From Hypsibius dujardini (taxonomy: Eukaryota > Tardigrada > Eutardigrada > Parachela > Hypsibiidae), in the NCBI GenBank assembly GCA_001579985.1, contig LRSR01000032.1:1-23397 (forward strand): a stretch of 23,397 nt of DNA. Reading direction: 5' to 3'. Shown in pieces: positions 1 through 8,529 of the stretch. A program made the position numbers and the translations under genes. The notes under the pieces were generated by a model that saw nothing but the letters and a program-made list of their open reading frames with translations, searched no databases and was not told where the DNA came from. The number at the start of each line of letters is the position of its first letter. Position 1 is the first letter of the stretch.

Positions 1-1370
1 CCTTGATTGCGTAATAAGTGTATGGCCCCTTATTGTTAGGGTTTCATCACTTTCGTATGGGACGGCTTAGTGGTTATCAACAATGTTTTTTAAACTGATA
101 ATCTGGTAATGAAGCGCAGAATTGTTGTTCTGTCCAGCTCGAACATTTTCGGAAAAGATTCAAACAGCACTTTTGCATAAAATATGTTTATAAAACTGCA
201 ATGCAGAACTTTAGCTGCCAGTATGGCCGAATTTGGTGGCCAAAACAATTCCCGTTCTAGAAAATGTATTTGTAGCCAACACTTTTTGTGAGAAATTTGT
301 AAGATCTCATCTATGTCAAGTTTTACTCACATAGCAATCAGACTTTGAACAAATTTATCGCTTCTTGCGCTAACAAATTTTTCAGCCCCATTCAAAGATG
401 AGCAAATGTTAACGTTGCACCCTGTATTTATCCCACTCGATCGATATGTTGAGATAAGATTGGGAGCAGTGCTTGTGCAGCTGTGATGTTGAATTAGACG
501 TTCATGCCTGAACTGGGGCTCCCTGAGGTCCATGGTCTTTCATCGGAGAGCCTTGATTGGCCGCGACGTTGATTTATCTGACGTAGCGAAGGCAGGCGAG
601 TGGGATGATGCCGGACACTTTGGAGTAAATTTTTCACTTCGTTGTGATGAAAATTTTTAAAACAACTAAGGGAGATGAACACTTCGACTATCATACATTG
701 CTTGAACAAAATCTGTGTGATACGGAGGAATTGTAATTATTTGATGAAGAAAAACTATTTGCCGAATAAATTAAGGCTGGCGTGTTCTGAAAGCAGTCAC
801 AAGTACGTCGGTAGGAACTGGACAGGCTGTTCAGTTGGTCAGGTATTGAAGCCGCGATGGGGTTAAGAGAAAGCTCGTGAGACTTTCACGCAAATCGATA
901 TTGTGTTTCCTGCAAGATTCGAGTAACGCGACCTTTATACTGCTGACACACAAGGCGCAGTTAGGTTCTTCGAAGAATCCCGAAGTTAGTTGCTTGTGTG
1001 CGTATTTCGAGTCTGTGCGACTCAAGACACATGGCATGACTGAAAAGGTTTGTGTGCCGGCATACCGGACAGCCCACCATGCGCAACCGAAAAACCTAAA
1101 TAATTACCTGGAAGCTAACTGCCAGTGGAAACTTTTACCGTAATTCACCCGAATTCGGATCTCTGGTACAGGGTTTCTACTTTACCCAACCAAGTTTCCA
1201 TTAAGCTCTTCCAGGTACTTCTTAATCACCGATGAAGATCTCTTTCGAGGTCAAGTCACCAAAAACCTTGCCTGGTGCTGAGTGGTACCCAACAGGTACC
1301 CATCACTTACTAATAGTATAGTCTATCTACATAGTTAACTCATTCCTCTCTACCCTCACATTCTATAATG
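1..1370. other. Gene-free stretch, nothing recognised
   Basis: I see no supported gene here. The open frames are short (under 90 codons), overlap on both strands and show no recognisable domain, signal peptide or splice structure. Base composition is ordinary and I noticed no long inverted or tandem repeat. It may be plain intergenic DNA or undetectably old repeats. Confidence 0.5.
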
Positions 1371-1615
1371 TAGTTACTCAACTATTATTACGTACATAGT
1401 TCCGCCATGTCGGCGGAAAATAATACGTGAGCTCAGGAACTATTCTTTATCCCTGATTATATAAGCGTGTGTTCTACAGTAATTTGGAGAGTTCCTTCCC
1501 TTCACCTCTTCCCTCCTCTACCATTAAAGTCTTTTTACGATTCTTCTCGTATATTATTCCGTCTAATAGCTTGTATTTCAGGTTCTTCCGTCCTAGTAGA
1601 GACGGAGACCTAACA
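1371..1615 (+). mobile_element. Possible solo LTR (Ty3/gypsy-like), fossil
   Basis: This block has the layout of a retroelement LTR. It begins TGTAGTTAC and ends near CTAACA. A TATA-like TTATATAAG sits in the middle (about 1458-1467), followed by a pyrimidine-rich stretch and an ATTAAA polyadenylation-like hexamer (about 1523). I found no second copy, no internal coding region beside it and no clear target-site duplication, so the call rests on layout alone. It is best read as an old solo LTR; ordinary intergenic DNA is the alternative. Confidence 0.25.
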
Positions 1616-2243
1616 CTGGTATACTAAGTATGTTTTTGTACTGTTTGTACCCACGCGGTATTGATTCAGCACAAAGCTTTACCGACGTTTCTATGATAAC
1701 ATCGAAATGTCTTCTGAATGCTGCCGTACAAAGACCCGCATTGCGCTACAAAAGTAAACGTCCTCTTCTCTAAAGGTCACTTCTCTAAAGGTCACTGCTA
1801 AACTTTCAAGCACACTTGTTGACACCATGTTTAAAACCGTCGTATTAGAACGTACATGTCACATTTCGCATCAATTAATTTCATTAAAGCGGGCGATATG
1901 AGGGTGATCAATAAAACACTGAACAAGCCGAAAAGGGAGCGAACAGTTTAAACAGAAAATACAGTTCCACTAGCATGAAGTGACTGCAAGTATCCAATCT
2001 AATACCTAGCCGATTACCGACCGTGCGGCCGGAACTGAACTCGCCGGTCTCCTTGATGCAGCGTCAGCAGCTGCCGCGACAGCGGAGGCCCGTCTTCCGG
2101 CTAAGATGACTTTCGCTCGTTTTCGATAATCCGCGTTGGTCAACAACAGGATACACTTAACATAAAAAAATGCATGTATGAAATATGAATTTCCTCCGCA
2201 ATTAATACTGTCTCTTTCAATTGCACCATTGCCTGTGCAACAT
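1616..2243. other. Gene-free stretch before the microsatellite
   Basis: No gene is supported. Two near-adjacent copies of CTTCTCTAAAGGTCA lie at about 1767-1796, a trivial tandem duplication. A GC-richer segment at about 2020-2110 contains several CpG dinucleotides but no recognisable promoter or coding motif. Confidence 0.45.
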
Positions 2244-2402
2244 TGTCTGTCCGTCTGTCCGTCTTTCCGTCTGTCCGTCTGTTCGTCTGTCCGTCTGTCC
2301 ATCTGTCTGTCTGTCCTTCTGTCCGTCTGTCTGTCTGTCTGTCTGTCTGTCCTTCTGTCCGTCTGTCTGTCTGTCTGTCTGTCCTTCTGTCCGTCTGCCT
2401 TT
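2244..2402 (+). repeat. GTCC/GTCT tetranucleotide microsatellite with longer-period pattern
   Basis: About 160 bp consist almost entirely of GTCT and GTCC tetramers. The variant block TCCTTCTGTCCGTC recurs at about 2314, 2350 and 2382, at 36 and 32 bp spacing, so the array has a higher-order unit made of several tetramers. All six frames are open or nearly open because the unit has no stop. The PSVCLSV-type translations are therefore artefacts. The array lies about 100 bp downstream of the GPCR stop codon. Confidence 0.93.
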
Positions 2403-2498
2403 CAGTTTTTCGTGTGTTCATTTGCCCTCGTGACGTCAGGTCTGTCTGCCTGGTGATATTGCCTCTTACGACAGACCATTAAACCTCTATTGCAACCA

Positions 2499-3398
2499 TT
2501 AAATAATACGCACTGGGGTAAAAGCGTATTGGCAGGCCATCGCTGTCTTCGTCCACAGAATCGACACCGAATTGCTGACATACAACCAGGGAAACACCAC
2601 AATGGTGAGGTAAGTCGGCAGCATGCACACTCCGCACCACAAAAAAGTGAATAGCAACATTCTGGCCGTCATGAGACGACGGTTTGCCGTTGCGTCAGCC
2701 TGCACTCTGGCATCATGTCTAACACGCCCACTTCGAAGCTTAGAGAACCCGAAACATTTCCGTAAAATGAACAGCGAACCGGTTCCGGAGACGGCGTACG
2801 GAACAAATGCCATGAAAGAGTTGAAGAAACTACCCAACCGTCCAGTTACCACCAGCGAACACTGTCCCAACGCAGACAGGGCCACGCGCTGACCAACCGA
2901 AGCCAGAGTGAATGGTAGCATGACTCCAATGCAGAGGATCCAACTTCCAACGATGATGGCAGCACTGACGCGGGTGGTCATCCAGAGCTTGTAGCTGTGC
3001 GGAAAATACAGCGCCACGAAACGGTTGCCCACGAGGCCGGCGTCGGACCAATTGACCACGGACACGTTGACGATCCACAGGGTTTGGATGTAGTAGCAGG
3101 AACGCCCGGCGATGAGCGAACCGTAGTGTTGAGTCAGGATGATGACGAAGATGCTGGCCGGGAGGCTGACCAGGCAGATTAACAAGTTGACCACGACAAA
3201 GTGTGAAATGAGAAGGCTGACGCCAGATATTCTCTGCGTTACGGGCCATGTAACTCGCAGTACGAAGATATTGTTAAGGATCCCGATAACACTCACGGCG
3301 AGGGTGGTGGCGATCCAAGCAGTCAGCTCCCGTTGCTTGGTGAGGGGCAAGATGGTGATGGGCGACTCCGAGGATCCGTTTTTGTTGGAGTAGTTCAT
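2499..3398 (-). CDS. Intronless divergent class A (rhodopsin-like) GPCR
   Basis: This is a 299-residue seven-transmembrane receptor, expected in the plasma membrane; its ligand is unknown. Start: a 12-codon upstream Met (3434) exists, but the Met at 3398 opens MNYSN, aligning with MNHSN of the paralog at 12383-14107. Extracellular glycosylation sequons are NYS and NGS. TM1 is about residues 27-50, TM2 60-84, TM3 101-127, TM4 145-162, TM5 191-213, TM6 247-266 and TM7 281-296. Class A landmarks visible are C101 (3.25) and C180 of loop 2 (disulfide), W153 (4.50), R126 (3.50), P200 (5.50), P261 (6.50) and P295 (7.50). Deviations are N71 where D2.50 is expected, NRF for DRY, CMLP for CWxP, and TPVRII for NPxxY. 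The protein stops right after the TPV motif, so helix 8 is absent. It may be truncated, or continue through a weak GTGCGT donor. The gene has no intron, unlike its paralog. Confidence 0.82.
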   Translation of the reverse strand: MNYSNKNGSSESPITILPLTKQRELTAWIATTLAVSVIGILNNIFVLRVTWPVTQRISGVSLLISHFVVVNLLICLVSLPASIFVIILTQHYGSLIAGRSCYYIQTLWIVNVSVVNWSDAGLVGNRFVALYFPHSYKLWMTTRVSAAIIVGSWILCIGVMLPFTLASVGQRVALSALGQCSLVVTGRLGSFFNSFMAFVPYAVSGTGSLFILRKCFGFSKLRSGRVRHDARVQADATANRRLMTARMLLFTFLWCGVCMLPTYLTIVVFPWLYVSNSVSILWTKTAMACQYAFTPVRII

Positions 3399-3473
3399 TT
3401 CTCGGAAGATTTTGTTTGAATCGATATGCGGCAAAAAGATAATACAAATGTTATGCGACAGCTATAATTTAAT

Positions 3474-3482
3474 TATATATAC
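3474..3482 (-). promoter_or_regulatory. Candidate TATA box of the intronless GPCR
   Basis: On the minus strand the sequence GCGTATATATAATT lies about 75-85 bp upstream of the chosen start codon. This position suits a TATA box with a short 5' leader. The region is AT-rich, so chance occurrence is possible. Confidence 0.35.
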
Positions 3483-3605
3483 GCTGGGTATACTTAAATA
3501 GAAAGATCAAAGCTCCTCTGGCGACGGAAAGCTCGTAATACTGCGCGCAATCCAAATGTTATGACCTCCACGTGTCCTGTCAGATTCTGGCAGCAACATA
3601 CTGTA

Positions 3606-4200
3606 TAACGTGCCGCGACGTATCGTACACCGACATTTGGTATGCCGACATTTGGTAACATACTTTTGTGGCAATCGGACATGTGGTACAGGCCAAAATT
3701 TTGTATGAGTCGACAAATGGTTTGGCGACAGATTGTCAGCAAGCGTAGTAATTGTTGGTAAACCAAATTTCGCCAAAAACGAGATGTACCTTTATGCGTA
3801 CTGTCGGGGTACATACTGTACTAGTTCAGTTTTCCGCTCGCCGGAAACGATATAGAACCATCTCCTCACTGACAGCATGGTCTCAATAGGATTGCTTCCA
3901 ATACTTCATATATCTTCGTACCCGCGGCTGAGTGAAGCGAGGCTAGGGACCTCGTGCGTTTCGCGCAAGAGAAAAGCCAAGTCTGCTGATACCTTGCCAG
4001 CCAACGATTCAGTCGGCTGAATGCCTTTAAACGCGTCGAAAATTATTGGAGTCCCAAGTGTTCTGTTCACAATGTGCCATGACAATAACACTTTCGCTCA
4101 AGGACCGAAATGTACGAAAGAGTACGAAATGTAATTTGTCTAGTAACAATTGTCGGGATACCAAGTGTCGAGGTACTAAATGTCGGGACGCCCCGTATAA
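3606..4200. mobile_element. Candidate non-autonomous DNA element with subterminal repeats
   Basis: On the plus strand, two tandem copies of CCGACATTTGGTA lie at 3630-3658, with degenerate relatives to about 3690 (ATCGGACATGTGGTAC). On the minus strand, the same motif recurs at 4200-4140 (CCCGACATTTAGTACC, TCGACACTTGGTA, CCCGACAATTG). Opposed arrays about 500 bp apart suggest the subterminal repeats of an old element. No terminal duplication is clear, and the interior has no coding region. Confidence 0.4.
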
Positions 4201-4260
4201 CACTGGTAATGAGCGGTTCTGAGCCCTTTGATCCCTATTGGTAAGTCTGTTTTGCACATG

Positions 4261-4270
4261 AGGGGGGGGG
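4261..4270 (+). repeat. Short poly-G tract
   Basis: A run of about ten G residues occurs inside a G-rich segment. It is notable only as a likely sequencing or assembly weak point. Confidence 0.8.
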
Positions 4271-4374
4271 CAGTCATTCCGTGGGGGTTTTGCCGTTGGA
4301 AAGAATATTCTCATCCAGTTTAGATTAAGAATGAAAGGGGTGACGCATGCATATGTTTACCCACCCGCCCGGAC

Positions 4375-4599
4375 ATGACCGGAATCTTTAGTGGTGACCC
4401 GAAGGTAGAGGAATTTTTAGCGCAAGCGCGTCACATAATTGACACCTCTGGCAGCGATTGGTATTATAATGCAAAATATTTTCTCGAAATATTTTCCCCG
4501 ACACAATCAGACCGTCAACATGAGAGCATTCCTGTAAGTGAGAAGCCACCCAGTGATCATTACTTAAGGAATTGTTCCACGTGTGATTGGGAACCCTGA
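4375..4599 (+). other. Short open frame, possibly a coding remnant
   Basis: A 74-codon frame starts MTGIFSGDPKVEEFLAQ and has more protein-like composition than its neighbours. A strong donor-like CCT|GTAAGTGAG occurs inside it at 4531. The FSGDPxxVEEFL-type start is loosely reminiscent of the N-terminus of retroelement Gag proteins, but this is weak. No downstream exon was found. It may be a decayed fragment or chance. Confidence 0.15.
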
Positions 4600-4891
4600 G
4601 GGCCTATGTACCGTAAATATCCTGCTATCCTCCACACAATGATTTCCATCCTGTGGGCTAAACGTCAGTTGCCAATTATTCAAAGTGACAAGAGGTAATT
4701 AAATGATCATATTGCTGTTTTGAACGCCCACTATCGTCCGGGATTGGAAACTCGCTGATTGAACTTGAAACATCATGGTCAACACTAAGCATGCTGCACC
4801 GTCAAACAAACTTAACCATGTTAAGTTTAGTTGGGTACATTCGGATGGCCAGACATACGGTACCTAATGCGATGTACAAGACAATTCTATA

Positions 4892-5058
4892 TACAGCAAC
4901 GACAAGATTGAGTACACTGGAGGGTCCGGGTAATGAACAAATAGGGTGGGGCAGGGGGTGGTTTTTAAACAATCGAACAACCACCTCATTACCCCAAGCT
5001 CCGCCTCTTTTGCTCATACCCCGGACCCTCCAGTGTACTCAATCTGTCGTTGATTGTA
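4892..5058. mobile_element. Small MITE forming an almost full-length hairpin
   Basis: The left arm starts CAACGACAAGATTG at 4897 and the right arm ends CAATCTGTCGTTG at 5052. The core 24 bp (GATTGAGTACACTGGAGGGT and on) is perfectly complementary. Weaker complementarity continues inward through a G-rich left arm and C-rich right arm to a loop near 4965-4990. TA dinucleotides at 4892-4893 and 5057-5058 flank it at symmetric positions, compatible with a Tc1/mariner-type MITE. It has no coding capacity. Confidence 0.75.
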
Positions 5059-5417
5059 GCTCTTGTGTATTTTTTACTTCTCGTGCTCTTAGTTTCTGCT
5101 CGACCAGTGCGTGGTCATGACACGTGAACCGAAAATGCACTTCTGCCCTTTTGATGTACAAGCTCACAAAATCCTTGTGGGAATCCGCGTCAGGCCGTTC
5201 TCCTCGCTCTGGTATGCTCAAGAAAACATTACATTTACCGCAATCTTTCAGATTTGATAAAATGTATTTTTATTTCGAATAGATATTACAACTGTGCCGT
5301 GATTACTTTAGGATTGCTCTTTGAATTCTGGTACGCCATGTGGGACAATTACGCGTTTATTTGGTTTAGCTGCTGATTGGTTTATTGGATTGTCAAAAAG
5401 TCACAACAGAAACAGTC
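5059..5417. other. Gene-free stretch, nothing recognised
   Basis: No open frame with a recognisable domain, no splice structure and no long repeat seen. The sequence is moderately AT-rich. Confidence 0.45.
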
Positions 5418-5470
5418 AGGTTGGTAAGAAACTTTTTTTTAATTTAGGCACAAAAATATTTGTACAAAAA
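5418..5470 (+). repeat. About 50-bp repeat, inverted partner at 8478-8529
   Basis: This segment (GGTTGGTAAGAAAC, poly-T, AATTTAGGCACAAAAATATTTGTACAAAAA in outline) is almost identical to the reverse complement of 8478-8529. It differs only by about three substitutions or single-base indels. The two could be ends of one 3.1-kb unit or independent insertions of one repeat family. Confidence 0.8.
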
Positions 5471-5782
5471 CTTCTGGACCAGGTCAACAGACTTGATAAA
5501 GAACTCTTATTATTGTGGATAAACTAGAGTGGAAAGCATTGGAAAGATGTCGAAGTTCCTTTGGGAGGAGGACAAAATTAATAGCAACGACAACAATGCA
5601 GTAAAATGTGCAGTATTGTGATCACTATCAATCAAAAGTTATTTGATGCCTTTTTTTCCCCCCACGGCCTACCAGAACCCAAAGAACGAGCCTTAACCAG
5701 TTATGGAATAACGCGTATTAGAAAATTAGCGGTCAATTCTATCACACATGCATGCCTTGAGCTACCTAGGTTCACCATGGCG

Positions 5783-6090
5783 GTATACTTATAACTACAG
5801 TTGGTGTGTCTGTACCCCTGCCCAACTTGTACTTCTATACTTATACTTATACTAATACTTATGGCAGTAGCAGGTGTGTCTATGCCCTTCCTGCGTGACT
5901 TATACTTATACTTATATACTTATACACATATCAGGCTAATTTCTTTTCATTTCGTCAATCATCTGTCCTTCATCGCTCGCCCGTCCGTCACCCACTTTTC
6001 GGTTCACTTGCCCGTCATCCTTCTGTCAGTTCGTTGGACCGTCTGTCTGGTCATCTTCCGTCTGGCTATCCATTATCTGCCAGTCCGCAT
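5783..6090 (+). repeat. Composite repeat: 48-50 bp units, CTTATAC array, CCGTC-rich tail
   Basis: Two copies of a unit with core GTAGCAGGTGTGTCTATGCC lie at 5783-5830 and 5856-5902, separated by CTTATAC tandem repeats. A degenerate tail rich in CTGTC/CCGTC follows (about 5958-6090). The same components in the same order occur reverse-complemented at 7200-7424. This points to a mobile repeat family with built-in simple repeats rather than independent microsatellites. Confidence 0.7.
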
Positions 6091-6714
6091 ACCGATGTAG
6101 CACACCCAAGTGGATAACGTTTTATGCAAGGACTAGCTAGTGGTTACGTTCGCTCGTTTTACGGAAATTCCCATTCTCGTTTCTATTTACAAGATAAATT
6201 AAAACTCAAGGGTTGTAGAATTGGGATAATTTCATACAGGAATCTTATTTGCCTGATGAGGTGAATGGGGATCTTATAGAACGAATCAGCGTAACTATTT
6301 ACTAGGGTCGTGCATCTAGACGGACGAATAATGGATAAACGGATTAACAACTTCCAGACAGATGGTCAAAGGAAAGACGTCGCAACCGAAAGAAAAACGG
6401 GTGGATAAACCTTCGGACGAACGGACGGACGGAAAAGCGGGAAACGAGTTGGTGAACGGAAGACGGTCTAATTAAAGGATGACAAAAGGATGGAGGGATT
6501 GAATGCTTTGAGCAAAAGCTCAAATGGAAATCGACACTCACGCTTGAGAATTTCAAAATTCAAATACGACCCAACTCAGATAGACAGACTTTTAAAGAAT
6601 AAACTTCATTTGTCAAACAGTTTTTTAAGGCAAGTTTTGAAAGCATTATTGTCAGCGACATCAAATATAATCGGTGGACAGACAGGTGAAGGGATAGACC
6701 GATGAAATGAACCG
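6091..6714. other. Non-coding, with degenerate GGACGGAC patches
   Basis: No gene is supported. The stretch 6320-6475 contains repeated ACGGACGGACGG- and GGATAAACGG-like words. They look like an inverted, decayed version of the CCGTC-rich tail just upstream. GGACAGACAGG at 6675 is another such patch. A 71-codon frame at 6490-6705 has no recognisable feature. Confidence 0.4.
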
Positions 6715-7170
6715 TAGCCCACACCGCGACCTATTTTCTAAACGGCGGCCCGCACCGCGAGCAACCCTTAAAACCGCACCGCCGCAGCCCACGGGCTGAT
6801 CTCCTCAAACCGCAAACCGCACCCCCAATTTGAGAACTTACTAAAATTTTCAATACGTAAACAATCGTACGCTTGTACGTATTTACATACGTACGTATAC
6901 GTCTTGTACGTATTTTCAATACGTAACAAATCAGATGGCTCTATTGCGCCTGCCTCTAGAGAATTGAATGATTGTGGAGAATCGATTGATTGCAATGTCT
7001 GTTTATGGTATCAGAAAAGCGCCAAGTGCGGTTTGCGGCGGATTCGAAAAGTTAAACCGCAACCGCGAAGATGGAAACCGCGGCCTGCACCGCAGCCCGC
7101 GAACAAGCCCAAACCGCACCGCCGCAGCCCGCCGCGCGCGCTGCGACGGTGCAGTGCGGTTTGCAGGGCT
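6715..7170. mobile_element. AACCGC-rich element, hAT-like non-autonomous relic
   Basis: Both ends are packed with AACCGC/CCGCA words. The 20-mer AAACCGCACCGCCGCAGCCC occurs exactly at 6771-6790 and again at 7111-7130. Read on the minus strand, the right edge begins GTAGAGCCCTGCAAACCGCAC, which resembles termini of some hAT-superfamily elements (known for CAG/TAG-type ends and 8-bp duplications). I could not define both termini or a target duplication. The middle (6840-6930) is AT-rich with several TACGTA palindromes. It has no transposase. Confidence 0.45.
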
Positions 7171-7199
7171 CTACGACGGATGAACAGACAAAATGAGAC

Positions 7200-7424
7200 A
7201 TGTACGGATAGATGGACGGACGGACAGATGTAAAGGCGAAGGGCGTATATAAGTATAATGTAAGTACAATGTGCAGTATAAGTATATATGTGTAAGTATA
7301 AGTCAGGCAGGGTGGATACAGGCACATCTGCTACTGCTATAAGGATAAGTATAAGTATAAGTAAGTATAAGTAAAAGCCAGGCAGGGTGGGTGCAGACAC
7401 ATCTGTTATTACTATATGTATAAG
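7200..7424 (-). repeat. Inverted copy of the composite CTTATAC/CCGTC repeat
   Basis: Read on the minus strand, this is the same module order as 5783-6090: a 50-bp unit (7424-7372), a CTTATAC array, a second unit (7349-7299), more CTTATAC, then CATCTGTCCGTCCGTCC at 7231-7214. The unit core CAGATGTGYCTGYAYCCACC matches the plus-strand copy closely. It abuts the truncated 3' end of the GPCR pseudogene. Confidence 0.7.
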
Positions 7425-7514
7425 TATTAGTATAAGTTTAAGTATGTCAGTATAAGTAAGTACAGAGAACAATGGCTCACGCGCGAAATGTCTTGTCCCA
7501 TAACTGGCCAGTAG

Positions 7515-8040
7515 TCACATTTTGGCTATATCAGGGCGACGTTTGAACGTCCCTCTTTGCCTCGTAAGGGCCCTATAATTATCGTCCAGCACCACAGGCC
7601 CGATAGCGTGTTTGGCTGTACTGAAATAAATCCACAGAATCAAGAGCGAACAAAAACCCGAGATGGTATAGGGTACATAGACCGACATGATCGTTAAAAA
7701 AGTGCCCAACGTCCCGGTCATTCATAATGAGCACTGACTCTAAGCAAAAATCACCTCTCGTTGATCGCCGATGAACGGCATTGTAACGCCGACGCAGATA
7801 ATTCAACTCCCTGCAATGACGCTGACGTTGACTGCCCTAGACATCCAAGCCTTGTAACGGTGAGGGTAGAAGAAAGCGAAGAAACGGTAGGCAACCAGAC
7901 CGGCGTCGGACCAGTTCACCGCGGATAGGGTTATCATGTAGACCGTTTGGATGTACGGACAGGCTGTAATGATGATGTGCCATTCGTCTCGTTTGGCATT
8001 TTGGTTGGAAACGTTGATGGTTAACTTGTCTGCTGCCGAG
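7515..8040 (-). pseudogene. Decayed class A GPCR copy (loop 1 to start of TM6)
   Basis: This is a relic of the same receptor family as the genes at 2499-3398 and 12383-14107. One reading frame runs from AKRDEWH (extracellular loop 1) through the TM3 cysteine (ACPYIQT), VNWSDAGLVAYRF and YPHRYKAWM, then TM4, GDQ, SQCSL, MTGTLGTF and TM5 to the pre-TM6 motif IAKM. No frameshift is evident, but four in-frame stops are present: one at the W4.50 codon (GS-stop-II), one before SQCSL, one just after it, and one directly after IAKM. TM1-TM2 and TM6-TM7 are missing. The 3' side ends where the CTTATAC composite repeat begins. Like the 2499 gene, it lacks the TM3 intron, since NWSDAGL is continuous. It is almost certainly non-functional. 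Confidence 0.88.
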
Positions 8041-8477
8041 AGTTCCTGATGGCGTTACAAAGTCATCGAAGTTATAAATATATTGTTAGATTGTAATGGC
8101 TAGAGGTCTTGTTAACGTGGGGTGTGGGGGTGGTACAGCTCGTGATGTTGGCGCAATCTAAAGGCCGGGTACTTTGTTGTCCTGCCAAATATTTCAGATC
8201 GCCAATATATTCCTGTTCTGTGAATACATGCATTGGCGTATGCGACTACGCATGATGTAGCTATCTGTAGAGGCCCGGCGGCTGTGCGGTACAATATTTG
8301 CGAGAAGTATTTGTCGAGTATTTGTATTTGTAGAGTAGACCATTCGCGATCGAAAACTCCCGAACATTGAAGCTTCTAATACGCTTGTAATGGCGACGGA
8401 AACGTGTGCAGATACTCCTCTTGGAACGCAATCTAGAATTTTGGACGGGCAAACCTATAATATGATATTTTTCATGA
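8041..8477. other. Gene-free stretch upstream of the GPCR relic
   Basis: I searched for the missing TM1-TM2 exon of the relic on the minus strand and did not find it. No other gene or long repeat is apparent. Confidence 0.45.
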
Positions 8478-8529
8478 TTTTTGTACAAATATTTTGTGCC
8501 TAAATTAAAAAAAAGTTTCTTACCGACCT
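8478..8529 (-). repeat. Inverted partner of the 5418-5470 repeat
   Basis: The reverse complement matches 5418-5470 nearly base for base (GGTCGGTAAGAAAC, poly-T, AATTTAGGCACAAAATATTTG and on). Similarity stops abruptly on both sides of the block. Confidence 0.8.

Noticed and set aside
2178-2482. Open frames across the GTCY microsatellite (Cys/Leu/Ser/Val/Pro-rich on plus, Thr/Asp/Arg-rich on minus)
   Set aside because: The tetramer repeat has no stop codon in any frame, so long open frames are automatic; no gene signal otherwise.
2830-3249. 139-codon minus-strand frame rich in Arg, His and Pro
   Set aside because: It is an out-of-frame shadow of the intronless GPCR on the same strand.
7011-7472. 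153-codon minus-strand frame with ILILILI-type hydrophobic runs that mimic membrane segments
   Set aside because: The hydrophobic runs are translations of the CTTATAC simple repeat and the rest of the AACCGC-rich element.
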